Assembly: GCA_023078685.1 (NCBI GenBank)
Contig: JALGAS010000003.1
Span: 6,200,001-6,264,000 of the forward strand
Source: Neopestalotiopsis rosae
Lineage: Eukaryota > Ascomycota > Sordariomycetes > Amphisphaeriales > Sporocadaceae
DNA length: 64,000 nt
Reading direction: 5' to 3'
Shown: piece after piece, positions 48,062-58,189 of the stretch
Numbering within the stretch: position 1 is the first letter of the stretch
How the letters are laid out: each line of letters opens with the position of its first letter
Program-made: the position numbers and the translations under genes
The notes under the pieces: model-generated
What the model was told of the DNA's origin: nothing
The model's input: only the letters and a program-made list of their open reading frames with translations
Database searches by the model: none

Positions 48062-49069
48062 ATGGATTCCCAGCTTTTCCGGCTCCCTTTGGAGCTCATT
48101 CTAAATGTGATGACATGTTATCTCCCGTCGAATCCGACGACTTTAATCCCCGCCTCTCATCAAGCAACGCAGTTGCTCCTTAGCTTCAGCCTAGGCAGCC
48201 ATGCATCACACGATTTCGCTGTTCGCCGCATGCAGCAGCACTGTGTCGTTCTTGATAGTGATGACCGACTTCGCCGATTCCTGCTCTGCTTGGAATTATC
48301 CCGTGAATCCAAGCTTGCCATACCATCAGTGTTCCACAATATCTACGCCATGTATCTCGCGCCGTTTGGCTCCGTTATGGACAACTTGCCGGTTGCTGCG
48401 TGGGTTCGCGACTTGTTTGGCTATACGAGCAGTACCTTGAAAAAGTTGATCGTGGATATGCCCTTTGACAGTCTGCCCCCTTGGATTGATCATCTCAATG
48501 TCGGCCCGGTGTTGCTGGAGGGCTTCGAACGACTAGAGAACCTGGAGGAGTTTGTATGCACCCGCAATGCAGCACGTCTCAGCGTCCGTGACGAGACAGG
48601 GGAATCAAGGTCGATATTGTACAGATGGCCAAAACTCCAACGCCTCGCACTCAATAGGCCATCATGCGACGTGGACTTTTGGGAGAATTTGGCGGATCTT
48701 ACACACTTACACCACGTTGTTCTAACGGGAGCCATTGGCAACATTCGTCACAGCCTGGACTTCAGGGAAGTTTACCTACAACGTGCCAGTACACAAACTG
48801 CAATTACAATTGTGCTAGCAGAGGTTAGAGAGCACACGGTGGTGCTGAAGCCACGCCATAGGCGCGAGAACAATGATTATGAGGACAATCGATTGAGGCT
48901 GATGTCCTTCAAAATCGGAGTACCTGAGAGAAAGACCTTTCTGGATTCGAACTCGGAGTGGCTGATGGGAACAGCGCTTGCTGGCGAACTTTGGGATAAC
49001 AGAGGGCAGCAAATCGCTGATGTACCGCAACTTGCTGTACCGTATCCGCAAGTGGCTGAGTTGGAATGA
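48062..49069 (+). CDS. F-box-like protein, hypothetical
   Basis: Single exon, 335 aa. The N-terminus MDSQLFRLPLELILNVMTCYLP matches the LPxELxxxI core of the F-box, which binds Skp1 in SCF ubiquitin ligases. The middle has FERLENLEEFVCTRNAARLSV and YRWPKLQRLALNRPSCD with LADLTHLHHVVLTG, which read as degenerate leucine-rich repeats, the usual substrate-binding half of such proteins in filamentous fungi. The target is unknown. The start at 48062 places the F-box at the very N-terminus; upstream in-frame codons open only from TTG. A spliced longer form was not evident. Confidence 0.65.
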   Translation: MDSQLFRLPLELILNVMTCYLPSNPTTLIPASHQATQLLLSFSLGSHASHDFAVRRMQQHCVVLDSDDRLRRFLLCLELSRESKLAIPSVFHNIYAMYLAPFGSVMDNLPVAAWVRDLFGYTSSTLKKLIVDMPFDSLPPWIDHLNVGPVLLEGFERLENLEEFVCTRNAARLSVRDETGESRSILYRWPKLQRLALNRPSCDVDFWENLADLTHLHHVVLTGAIGNIRHSLDFREVYLQRASTQTAITIVLAEVREHTVVLKPRHRRENNDYEDNRLRLMSFKIGVPERKTFLDSNSEWLMGTALAGELWDNRGQQIADVPQLAVPYPQVAELE

Positions 49070-50188
49070 TAATGCACTTGCAAAGACTGTTGTCTATCAA
49101 GCTTTAGCTCTATGACGGAGGTGAACGGGATACCTCTTCCGGGTGACCTGATCCGCGGGGCCGCAAATCACCAATAGGTCGCTTCAGTAACAGAAACCAT
49201 TTTAAATAATAATTAATCAACGCTCAGGGAATCTTAGGAATCAGATCATTTTCGATTATAATGTCATCGAGTTCGCCATTCAGCGTTATGTGTGTTTCTT
49301 GGAGTTGCTAAAGCACAAGGGCCAGTCAAAGGAAGATAAACATCACATCTGAGTTGGACCCCGTTTCTAGTTTCCAGGCCCATGGCTCGCTCAGTTAACA
49401 TTGTGGGGTAAAACGGTGCCATGTGGTTCACCCGAGCCCGAAAAACGGGTCGCAGGGGAAATCAATTGCCAAATCCACTGTAGATCACGCAGCAGTCATT
49501 ATTACAGCGATAACCGAGGACTGGGGTGACGAGATTGGCAATGAGGTGCGCAAGTTTTCAACCCGGAGAAGCTCATGAAGAGACATCTCCAAACAAGACT
49601 GATTGCCCTGTGGCTGCTGTCTGGTCACAGCAAGCGACCGAGCGACCGTTTAGACACGGAGCACGATTGATCGCCGTGCGAGGCCACAGATCAAGGTACA
49701 CGGCCAGTGGAAGGAAGTGACTGTCTGTGACGGTTGGTGATGCCAAGCAAACAGCAGTAACAAATCCCACGTCTTTTTTCTTTCCCTCGCATGCTGGTGA
49801 TAAGCCCGTCCTCATTAGCTCGCCTTCTGTATGCGCTACATTTGTCCGCGACCGACCTGACCTGGACCTGGGCCATTATTAATCTAGGCAGGCTTTTTTA
49901 TTAGGGAGATGCGCCGCTATTGTGCCTTTCGCAAATTTCACCATCGGCACCCATCCCTGTCGCTCATCTTCGCCTACTCTCCACTGCCAAAGTCTTCGGG
50001 GCAGAACGGGAAAATGCAGCTTCGAACTCAGCAACCCCGACAGATATCGCTCCCTCAACCGTAAATACTCGCTACCATCTTAAAGCCTGCAGCCCATTGC
50101 AGCCACAGCCGCCGCCGCTGACAGCAGTAACGACGTAAGCTCCCACCGTCGCCGTGTCCCAACGGTGACCGAGCCAGCCGCGGCCGCC
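49070..50188. promoter_or_regulatory. Intergenic, promoter of the ubiquitin protease
   Basis: 1.1 kb. AT-rich 3' flank of the F-box gene (49190-49260), then promoter DNA; the final 250 bp are CT-rich leader. A GTAAGC at 50137-50142 shortly before the ATG could be a 5'-UTR intron donor, but no matching acceptor is clear. No gene supported. Confidence 0.4.
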
Positions 50189-52174
50189 ATGCCAGAGAAG
50201 CCGCTCACCGTCGCTACTTATGCGGCGGGCGCATCTCTGGCGGCCATCACGCTGGTATACGTCTTTGCCCCGACCTACTTTATCGACAGCGACTCGAATT
50301 CTGCCCGGAAGAAGGGTGTTGTGGGCTTGAGCAATCCTGCCAACGATTGCTTCATCAATTCGGTGCTGCAGGCACTCGCCGGCCTGACTGACCTCCGTGT
50401 CTACCTGATCCGCGAAACGCACCGGAGACATATCGACGAGCGATGGGTCTACCATGAGCCCGTGTCGGATCCGAATCGCAAGGATGACCCCACATGGAAG
50501 ATCGAGGGTCTCCAGACCGGCATTGTGACGGAAGGACTAAAGGCAATTCTCGACGCCCTCAACGAGCGGCCCATATACAAGAAGACCATTTCTGCCACCA
50601 ATTTCGTTAAGGTGCTCGAGATTGCCTTTAAGCAGCGCATCAGTAGGCAGCAACAGGATGCGCAGGAATTCCTTCAGGTTGTTGCCGAGAGGTTATGCGA
50701 TGAATACCACGCCGGTAAAAGGGCAAGAAAGCACGCTCGGCAAAAGGGCGAGGTCGGCTCACTGGCTGGCGCAGCCGCCCCTATAGACACCACAGCCGTG
50801 GACAAGCGACTGGCCAGCCTCAAATTAGGCAAGGATTTTGACAAGGCCGAATCTACGGCTCAAGATTCCGAGCCAACGTTGTCCAGATCGCAGACCGAGG
50901 ATGACGCAGAATTGGAACCAGAAGACGAGGACGGCTTCCCCATGGAGGGCAAGTACGAAAGTCAAGTCGAGTGCCAAACATGTCACTTCAAACCCCGGCC
51001 GACCGAGAATACGTTCTGCACCTTGACGCTGAATGTTCCACAAGCAAGTTCGACTTCCTTAAATGCCTGTCTGGACGGCCAGTTCAAGACGGAATACATT
51101 GACGACTTCAAATGCGAAAAATGCCGCTTGATACATGCCAAGGAACAGTTAGAAGCAGAGTTGGCAAGATCTACATCGGAAGAATTCAAAGCAAAAGCCG
51201 CAGAGGACATCCAGAAGCTTCAGCACGCGATTGACACGGATCCCGAGGAGCCACCACCAGATGTGGTTCTGCCAGACACCAAGTTTGCGCCAAAGCGCAA
51301 GATCGCAAGACACACCCGTTTAACAAGCTTCCCCAAGGTTCTGGCCATTCATTTGTCACGTTCCATCTACGATGCTAGTATGTCGACCAAGAACTCCGCC
51401 AAAGTGTCGTTCCCTGAATTGCTCCCAATGGGTGGACTTCGAAATCAGAAAAAGTACAAACTTCTTGCGACAGTTACACACAAAGGTAACCACCACAGTG
51501 GACATTATGAGTCGTTTCGCCGGCAGAATCTGGCCATGCCATTCTTGACACCACACCCGTTCCAGCAATCGACTGCATTTGCCAAATCCGCACAGCCAAC
51601 GCCTGCTCCGTCACCTGCAGCTGTGACTCCTCAAGTCCGCGCTCTTCCGAAACCCATTGATGGTAGCCCTGCAGCCTCGACGCCTGACCTCTTGTCCCCG
51701 AATTCGGGCTCTGGATCACCAAATCCGTCAATCGTCGATCTTCCCCAACCGTCCGTCGACAACATTCCTCGTTCATCGCCTAGCACTAATGGGCGCCCAT
51801 CGTCGCATCATGCCCCTAAAGAGCGTGACTCGGATAATGTTAGCTTGAAATCTGTTGCTGCATCGGCGAAGTCAACTCTATCCAGGATATCGCTATCGGC
51901 AAGGAATAGCCGCTCGGGCAGTCCTGCTGGCAAACGATCTACCAATGGGACGATCAACCTACCGAACGGAATACCGGTTGTGTCTGCCACAGGCGAAATC
52001 TCAGAGAGTCCTCCTAGACCACGCAAGAGACGGCAGCCAGAGCGATGGTGGCGTATCAGCGATGAGAAGGTCAAGGAAGCCAAGACGAGCGATGTCCTAG
52101 GAATGCAGAAGGAAGTTTATCTCTTGTTCTACGAGCTGGAGGGACGTGCCGATCCAGCATCAAGCGAATCTTAG
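50189..52174 (+). CDS. Membrane-anchored ubiquitin-specific protease (Ubp16/USP30 type)
   Basis: Single exon, 661 aa. A hydrophobic helix at residues 8-30 (TYAAGASLAAITLVYVFAPTY) sits directly before the catalytic domain, as in yeast Ubp16 and human USP30 of the mitochondrial outer membrane. Cys box: GLSNPANDCFINSVLQAL (Cys54). Then QQQDAQEFLQVVAERL, zinc-type CQTCHF and CEKC pairs (ubiquitin-binding finger), and the His box NHHSGHYESF. A long Ser/Pro-rich insert (about 465-620) interrupts the domain before the final WWRISDEKVKEAKTSDVL and LLFYELE. The ATG at 50189 has a strong GCCGCC context. It removes ubiquitin from conjugates; a mitochondrial location is inferred from the helix. Confidence 0.9.
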   Translation: MPEKPLTVATYAAGASLAAITLVYVFAPTYFIDSDSNSARKKGVVGLSNPANDCFINSVLQALAGLTDLRVYLIRETHRRHIDERWVYHEPVSDPNRKDDPTWKIEGLQTGIVTEGLKAILDALNERPIYKKTISATNFVKVLEIAFKQRISRQQQDAQEFLQVVAERLCDEYHAGKRARKHARQKGEVGSLAGAAAPIDTTAVDKRLASLKLGKDFDKAESTAQDSEPTLSRSQTEDDAELEPEDEDGFPMEGKYESQVECQTCHFKPRPTENTFCTLTLNVPQASSTSLNACLDGQFKTEYIDDFKCEKCRLIHAKEQLEAELARSTSEEFKAKAAEDIQKLQHAIDTDPEEPPPDVVLPDTKFAPKRKIARHTRLTSFPKVLAIHLSRSIYDASMSTKNSAKVSFPELLPMGGLRNQKKYKLLATVTHKGNHHSGHYESFRRQNLAMPFLTPHPFQQSTAFAKSAQPTPAPSPAAVTPQVRALPKPIDGSPAASTPDLLSPNSGSGSPNPSIVDLPQPSVDNIPRSSPSTNGRPSSHHAPKERDSDNVSLKSVAASAKSTLSRISLSARNSRSGSPAGKRSTNGTINLPNGIPVVSATGEISESPPRPRKRRQPERWWRISDEKVKEAKTSDVLGMQKEVYLLFYELEGRADPASSES

Positions 52175-54882
52175 GACGAACTCGCGATGCTACGAACCCT
52201 GACAAACACAGCGGACAGGATACGGCACAGACATGGCTCGTTTGGAGAAGGCCAGTCAGACGGAATTGAGCTTGCTAAAGAACATTTGAATAATGATAGC
52301 CTTTATGGGGGGCTACAGATTGTTCTGGGCAACTGGTGGTGGATTGTGCGTGACGGCAGTCTCACGGCCTGGAGGTGGCTTCGGCGACTCCTCCGAAACA
52401 GGTTGAATGACTTTATGGGGTTCAATTCTGACTTGTCTCTTTACTCGACTGCATCCCATGTGGATCACAATAGCGAAGACTCCGCATTGGATATCGCGGC
52501 TCGCAACGGAACGACTAGTGTCGTTGATGATCCGGGGAGAGGGGCCAGCCAGGCATCGACAACACCTTGCCGTATTACTTGTGGGCTATTTGAGCCCCAT
52601 TCGTGAGGATGCAAATGGCATGTCTTATGTGACTCGAAGAACCGGCAAAGGACTGACTGTTCTGCTAGACGAGGGCGTTATTGGTCATTTGCATCTAGCA
52701 TCGGGACTCAGCTGCATTCGTGGAGCATTGTTTGAACGTATTGCAGGGACTTTCTCCTTATAAACCTGTGATTCTTGACCCTAGGGTCGAGAGTCTGTCC
52801 TTGGCAGGTTTCTAAAACATAAATATGCTCAAAGCATGAAATGTAGATATTGTGACATCGGTACACTTTCGTGCCTGATTAGATAGTCACTCACTGTACA
52901 AATACTAGGCATGAACACCAGCTGATTTTGGCAACAGAACGCGTGACCAGGTTATACCAATGCTTACACCGCGTCTGGGTCTATCGTCTATTGATGATAC
53001 ATGTGGCGGAAGAAGTGCAGACATATTTCCACGAATGTCGTGGTGGGCTTTCTCCTGACGAAGACTCCACTGGGCACTGAGGTCCGAGGTTATTTTGACG
53101 GGAAATGCACGGAAATTTCGTCAGGTACCGGGTAACTCCAACTGACTGAGTAAGTTGGCGTACAATGTACATGGCCAATCGAGATTGATGCTCGTCGCCA
53201 AGACCTTACAGGGGAAAAAAAAGTAAAGTGCAGTAACATACAAGATCTGCAGCATTCATGACAGCAGCTTCATGTACAGGATGGTGTAACTGATCTGGCC
53301 CTCGAAAGCATATTGACATGCTGAGAACCCGTTGGGACAGAGGACGTTGTATATAGATACAAACACGAAGCATTTTACACAATGTACCTACAAACGCCCT
53401 GCGCTTCATCTGTCCCACTCTCCAGTCAAGTCTAAAGGCATGGGTTTTATTATCGTGACCGGCATCATATGATCACGATGGGAGCAAAACTTTCCGCATG
53501 TTCCCGTACCTGGGGAACAATCCCGCGCACCACATCGGCGGGTCACGGAAGGACGAGGGGAAGCCTTTTCGGTACCCGAGAGCAACGATGACGATTTAAG
53601 AACGGGTTCAACCCCACCTTGGGGGGGTTCTAAGCTGTTTGACGTCTTTCTGAGCAAAACAAAACATCATCGAGACGAACACGACGATTGCAATTCAATT
53701 CCAATCTCTCTCACGACGATTACAGCCTCAATCTAAACACGGTTTCCTGTCGGCCAAGAGAAAATCTCGAGCGCCGCAATCGGTGTAAGTAACTTTGCCA
53801 TGAGCTTCTTTTGCTTTCGTTGCTATTTCCTTTTACCCCGCCATTGCCCAAAAAAACACACGGACAGCCAAAGTGGCCTACTAGCCAGCAAACCCACCCT
53901 GGATACCTATATACAGCGAATAGACGACCGAGGACTCTCACCGTGGTAAGGGGAATCGAGAGCAATGCATACAATGGACGAATGCACAATTGGACGCAGC
54001 AAATTAGGAAATAGAGAACAGCAGCAACATCCACAGCTTGCTATTCTGTGCTGGTCTGGACAGGCCAGCTCGCCGGCAATCAGGTAGGGTAGATCTATGA
54101 GAGCTATTCTGTTGAAGGTGGGCCAAGAAGCTCAAGCTCAAAGCTGTGTTGGAAGCTGCACCTACAACCAGCCAGAGCTTTTTTTTCTGCTCGCTCAACA
54201 AAAAGACAGACACGGCACAGGAAAAAAGACAGTCACAGAGTCAGTTCAGTCAATTCAAAGCATGAGTCGGCACTCGGAGATGGACGATCGAATGCACCAA
54301 TGGAGCGGCATTTATTTCACGTTTCGGCCGTCATTGGGTCGGGCGGCTTTCCATACTCGTTCTGCCTCTAGACAAGGCGGGAGCCGCCTCGTCCCATAAT
54401 TCCAGCGTCACACTCTCGACACTTGACGGTGATACCATAGGCCGGCTGGACAAGCAGTGGACCGGCTCTGTGTTCAGGACCGTCACTTATCCACACCAAC
54501 GTAATACGAAGCTTGTCGAAGGGCCTTGGGAATCCCCACCATATTCGGCCCTGCCCAGAGGTTGCGGCGTCTCCTGTTGTCCTTAGTCCAGCCCATCTAT
54601 CGATAGTGGGCTATGACATACCCTGGGAGCGAAAACCCCTCCATCACCTCCTGCTTGCTCGACTCGACTCATTGTGTTTTTTTCTTGCTGCAATAAAACC
54701 CCGCCATCAAGAGCTAACCTTCTTCTCTTCTTTCAAACTTTACAGATCACATTATACCCCTACAAACAACAACAAAGCGATACGAGCCTTTTTGAGTTCT
54801 TTTTAATAGACTCAATTCATCGTCCACGACCTTACGAGACCTTCCTATACCTCAAAACATTTTAAAAAGAAACATCAACAAA
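52175..54882. promoter_or_regulatory. Long spacer and promoter of fructose-bisphosphate aldolase
   Basis: 2.7 kb. The part 52187-52763 has two overlapping + strand frames described separately. From 53400 on the DNA is GC-mixed promoter; 54660-54880 is a C/T- then A-rich leader with CTAAC (54714) and TTTACAG (54740-54746), which could be branch site and acceptor of a 5'-UTR intron common in highly expressed fungal genes. No other gene supported. Confidence 0.45.
52187..52606 (+). CDS. Doubtful small ORF downstream of the ubiquitin protease
   Basis: 139 codons starting 13 bp after the protease stop. The first half has a protein-like mix (IVLGNWWWIVRDGSLTAWRWLRRLL, an aromatic amphipathic stretch), but the second half looks random and no family is recognised. 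It probably lies in the protease 3' UTR. A second frame (52407-52763) overlaps it. I see no splice pair joining them convincingly. Confidence 0.2.
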   Translation: MLRTLTNTADRIRHRHGSFGEGQSDGIELAKEHLNNDSLYGGLQIVLGNWWWIVRDGSLTAWRWLRRLLRNRLNDFMGFNSDLSLYSTASHVDHNSEDSALDIAARNGTTSVVDDPGRGASQASTTPCRITCGLFEPHS

Positions 54883-56045
54883 ATGCCTGGTGCCCAAGAC
54901 GTTCTGTCCCGGAAGACCGGTGTCATCGTCGGTGATGATGTTCTGGCCCTCTTCGAGCACGCTCGCAAGAACCAGTACGCCATCCCTGCCATCAACGTGA
55001 CCTCGTCGTCCACTGTTGTTGCCTCTCTCGAGGCCGCCCGCGACGCCAAGTCGCCCATCATCCTGCAGACCTCGCAAGGTGGTGCCGCCTACTTCGCCGG
55101 TAAGGGCGTTGACAACAAGGACCAGTCCGCCTCCATCCAGGGCTCCGTTGCCGCCGCTCACTACATCCGTGCCATTGCCCCGGCATACGGCATCCCCGTT
55201 GTCCTGCACACCGACCACTGCGCCAAGAAGCTGCTGCCCTGGTTGGACGGCATGCTTGACGCTGATGAGAAGTACTTCAAGGAGCACGGCGAGCCCCTGT
55301 TCTCTTCCCACATGATCGATCTCTCTGAGGAGCCCGTCGAGTACAACGTCGAGACCACCGCCAAGTACCTCAAGCGTGCTGCCCCCATGAAGCAGTGGCT
55401 CGAGATGGTATGACTTATCCCTGCATAAGAGCATTGCGTGACAATTGGCTAATACAATATTTACAGGAGATCGGTATCACCGGTGGTGAGGAGGATGGTG
55501 TCAACAACGAGGATGTTGACAACAACTCGCTGTACACTCAGCCCGAGGATATCTGGAACATCTACAACACCCTCTCCCCCATCTCCCCCTTCTTCTCCAT
55601 TGCTGCCGGTTTCGGTAACGTTCACGGTGTCTACAAGCCTGGCAACGTCAAGCTGCACCCCGAACTTCTGGGCAAGCACCAGGAGTACGTTGCTGAGCAG
55701 CTCGCCAAGAAGGGCGAGAAGGGCATCAACGAGAAGAAGCCCGTCTTCTTCGTCTTCCACGGTGGTTCCGGCTCCGAGAAGCACGAGTACCTCGAGGCCA
55801 TCAGCCACGGTGTCGTCAAGGTCAACATGGACACCGACATGCAGTTCGCCTACACTGAGGGTATCCGTGACTACATGGTTGGCAAGCACGAGTACCTCAA
55901 GACCGCCGTCGGAAACCCCGACGGTGCTGACAAGCCCAACAAGAAGTTCTTCGACCCCCGTGTCTGGGTTCGCGAGGGTGAGAAGACCATGACCAAGCGT
56001 GTTGCTATTGCCCTCAAGGACTTCAACGCTGCTGGCTCTTTGTAA
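54883..56045 (+). CDS. fba1: Class II fructose-bisphosphate aldolase
   Basis: Two exons: 54883-55407 and 55467-56045 (367 aa). The 59-nt intron lies after LEM, with branch CTAAT and acceptor TTTACAG. This Zn-dependent glycolytic enzyme cleaves fructose-1,6-bisphosphate to DHAP and glyceraldehyde-3-phosphate in the cytosol. Visible features: AIPAINVTSSSTVVASLEAA, the Zn-ligand HTDHC near residue 110, the glycine-rich FVFHGGSGSEKHEY phosphate loop, and KVNMDTDMQFAYTEGIRDY. The codons are strongly biased (C-ending, GGT/GGC, AAG), unlike the accessory genes nearby, fitting very high expression. Length matches the fungal family (about 360 aa). A long CT-rich leader precedes the ATG, which sits in an ACAAAATG context. 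Confidence 0.97.
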
Positions 56046-56260
56046 ATAGTTTTATAATTGCGAACGGAGTTGTGGTAAAAGGGTAGCCTCAAAAGATGGG
56101 CATTGATTTCACGTGCCGGTATAAGGCATTGGTCAGGCACACACAAGACTCTTGAGAGTAGAGAGTATGAATTGAATGACAAACAAATTGACACTCATGA
56201 CTTGCGCGATTTACTCTCGCTTATATGGTGACATCAGGAGCGCAGGAAGGACATACGTCA

Positions 56261-56323
56261 GCAGCGCCAGCAGCAGCAACAGTAACAACAGCAGCAACAG
56301 CAGCAACGGTAACAGCAGCAACG
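56261..56323 (+). repeat. CAG/CAA/AAC trinucleotide-rich tract
   Basis: About 63 bp of imperfect CAG and CAA units with a few interruptions (GTA, GGT). It lies about 215 bp beyond the aldolase stop codon, possibly in or just after its 3' UTR. A frame through it would read Ser/Asn-rich sequence but has no other coding support. Simple-sequence DNA, likely length-variable between strains. Confidence 0.75.
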
Positions 56324-57953
56324 TGCTGCCGGCTTGCCCTCGGCCCCCGCGCCCCAACAGCTCAGGAGATGGAGGCAGAGCTCGCGCGCGCGGGTCAGGT
56401 AGCGCTCCCGCCATCATCACCGATGGAGGAGGACGAGATCGCCCGCAATAACAATAGTAACTAGGTACTTTCCGCTCCTTCGAATGTGTTATTTCGTTTA
56501 CTTGAAGAATAACAGAAATAAAAGCAAATAAAAAGAATATCAAAGTTTTTTTTTTTTTTCAACTAAAGTAGGACAACAGGGAGAAAAAAATATAAACTCT
56601 TGTTTATATTCGTACGCAGATTTCTGCTTAGTTATTCATTATAGCTGCCACCTATATATGCTTGGAAAGGAAAGTGGGATAGGAAATCATAAAGATCTTC
56701 CACCCATATTATCAGAGCTACCTGAGTGGAATATAATATGCCAGTATTGTTCTTTTCGTGATGTGTTCTCGTCCTAGTCCAAGTCTGTTTTCGCGTCCTA
56801 AATCATTAGGATTCGACTGTGAGATGATCGTACCTACTAGATTGCTGGCCGCGCCTACATACAGAATAAGGTTACCAGACCAAGTAGCAACATGAATGAC
56901 AATCCGTAGCAGCTCTTTCATGAAAAGACCATCCTCTCTACCCTACACACCCCGACGCGCATCTAAAGTCTCTTTGGACAGGCGGTTCAAACTCGACAAG
57001 AACGCTCTACTCCAATATCTCTGTCAGCTTAAAGCGAATCATTCATATTATATCTCGCATGTGACCGTGCCAACAGATCTTGTCGTGATTTCCCGTTCAC
57101 TGTTACCATGATCAGTGGGGCGTGATATCTGCAGACAAAGAAAGAGAGCATTGAACATGACGAGACCTCCAACGCCGACATTTCAGGGGCTATAATAACA
57201 CCGGGTTTGAAACCCTTGCTCTTGAGGACTCATCTGGTGAAGACAACTCCTCGGACTGGAATTCCGAAGATTGAGCGATCGTGGGGCGCAACGTTATGCT
57301 TAAAGGAATAGCTTTCTCGTAAGTGGAGGGGGGGAAAGATCATTATGATCGTAAAAGCGACCTTCTGCGGAATGGTAATCCAGAGTCGCCTGATCAATTC
57401 TTCTAGAGAAAAGATTGGAGTACAGATCTTGTAAAATTATCCTCGCCAGGAATGTCAGAGTTTATACTCACATCTTTTCGCTTGCGATGATATAACATAC
57501 GATTCAAGGAGAACCAATTGATCGACTGCGCGTGATTTATACTCGCAGCGGAACGAGACGTATAACCCCTTGCACCAGATGCGAGATTTTCAAGGAACAA
57601 TACGATCTGCAAAGAGCAATGCCAATGTCGCGACTTTCCATCAGCCGACAGTGCGAGTCGGCCTGGTCGGATCGAGTCAACGTCAACCAAGGCCGGGTAT
57701 GATGGTAACCTTGCAATAGGCTTGGCAATTTCATTGGTGCACTTATTGATGCAGCTTGAAAGACCCAGAAATATCAAGCAATCCCCTCTATGCTACTACT
57801 CCCGCCAGCATTTCGATCCAGGGGCCGCTACTTGAAAAGCTAAAGAGAAGGCTTGGGGTGCATTTCAGTGCAGTTTAATCCCGGCAATTGCAACGGTTAG
57901 TGTCGTCATTATACTGCTCCAGGCGGCTGTTACGGCCATGTAACCTTGCCTAA

Positions 57954-57977
57954 CCGAGCGGGGTGCAGCCGAGCGGG
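57954..57977 (+). promoter_or_regulatory. Direct repeat CCGAGCGGG upstream of beta-galactosidase
   Basis: Two identical nonamers with starts 15 bp apart. CGG-containing repeats are typical of Zn(II)2Cys6 activator sites, and the gene downstream is a secreted glycosidase of the sort induced by sugars. Binding protein unknown. Confidence 0.35.
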
Positions 57978-58189
57978 AGGCAGTAACACGAGAAGCCGAA
58001 TACATTTGTAAACATGAAAGCACCAACAGTCCAATTCGCAGATGGTGGTTGGAGCAACTGGTTGGAGAACTTAAAAGGCAGTCAATCCTCTGCAAAACCA
58101 ATTGTCGCATAGACTAGCAAAGCCTCCATTTCAAGGCATTTCTCGCTCTTCAATACTGGCATGTTTCCGGTTGCACTATTGAAGTGACA

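Larger units (their letters stand above)
56046..58189. other. Spacer between aldolase and beta-galactosidase
   Basis: 2.1 kb without a supported gene. It contains a CAG/CAA tract, a 14-T run (56546-56559) and, near its right end, a direct repeat CCGAGCGGG (57954-57962 and 57969-57977) about 215-235 bp before the galactosidase ATG. Short frames on both strands are not protein-like. Confidence 0.45.

Noticed and set aside
56176..56451. Ser/Asn-rich small protein through the CAG/CAA tract
   Set aside because: The frame exists only because of the simple repeat; no other coding signal before or after it.
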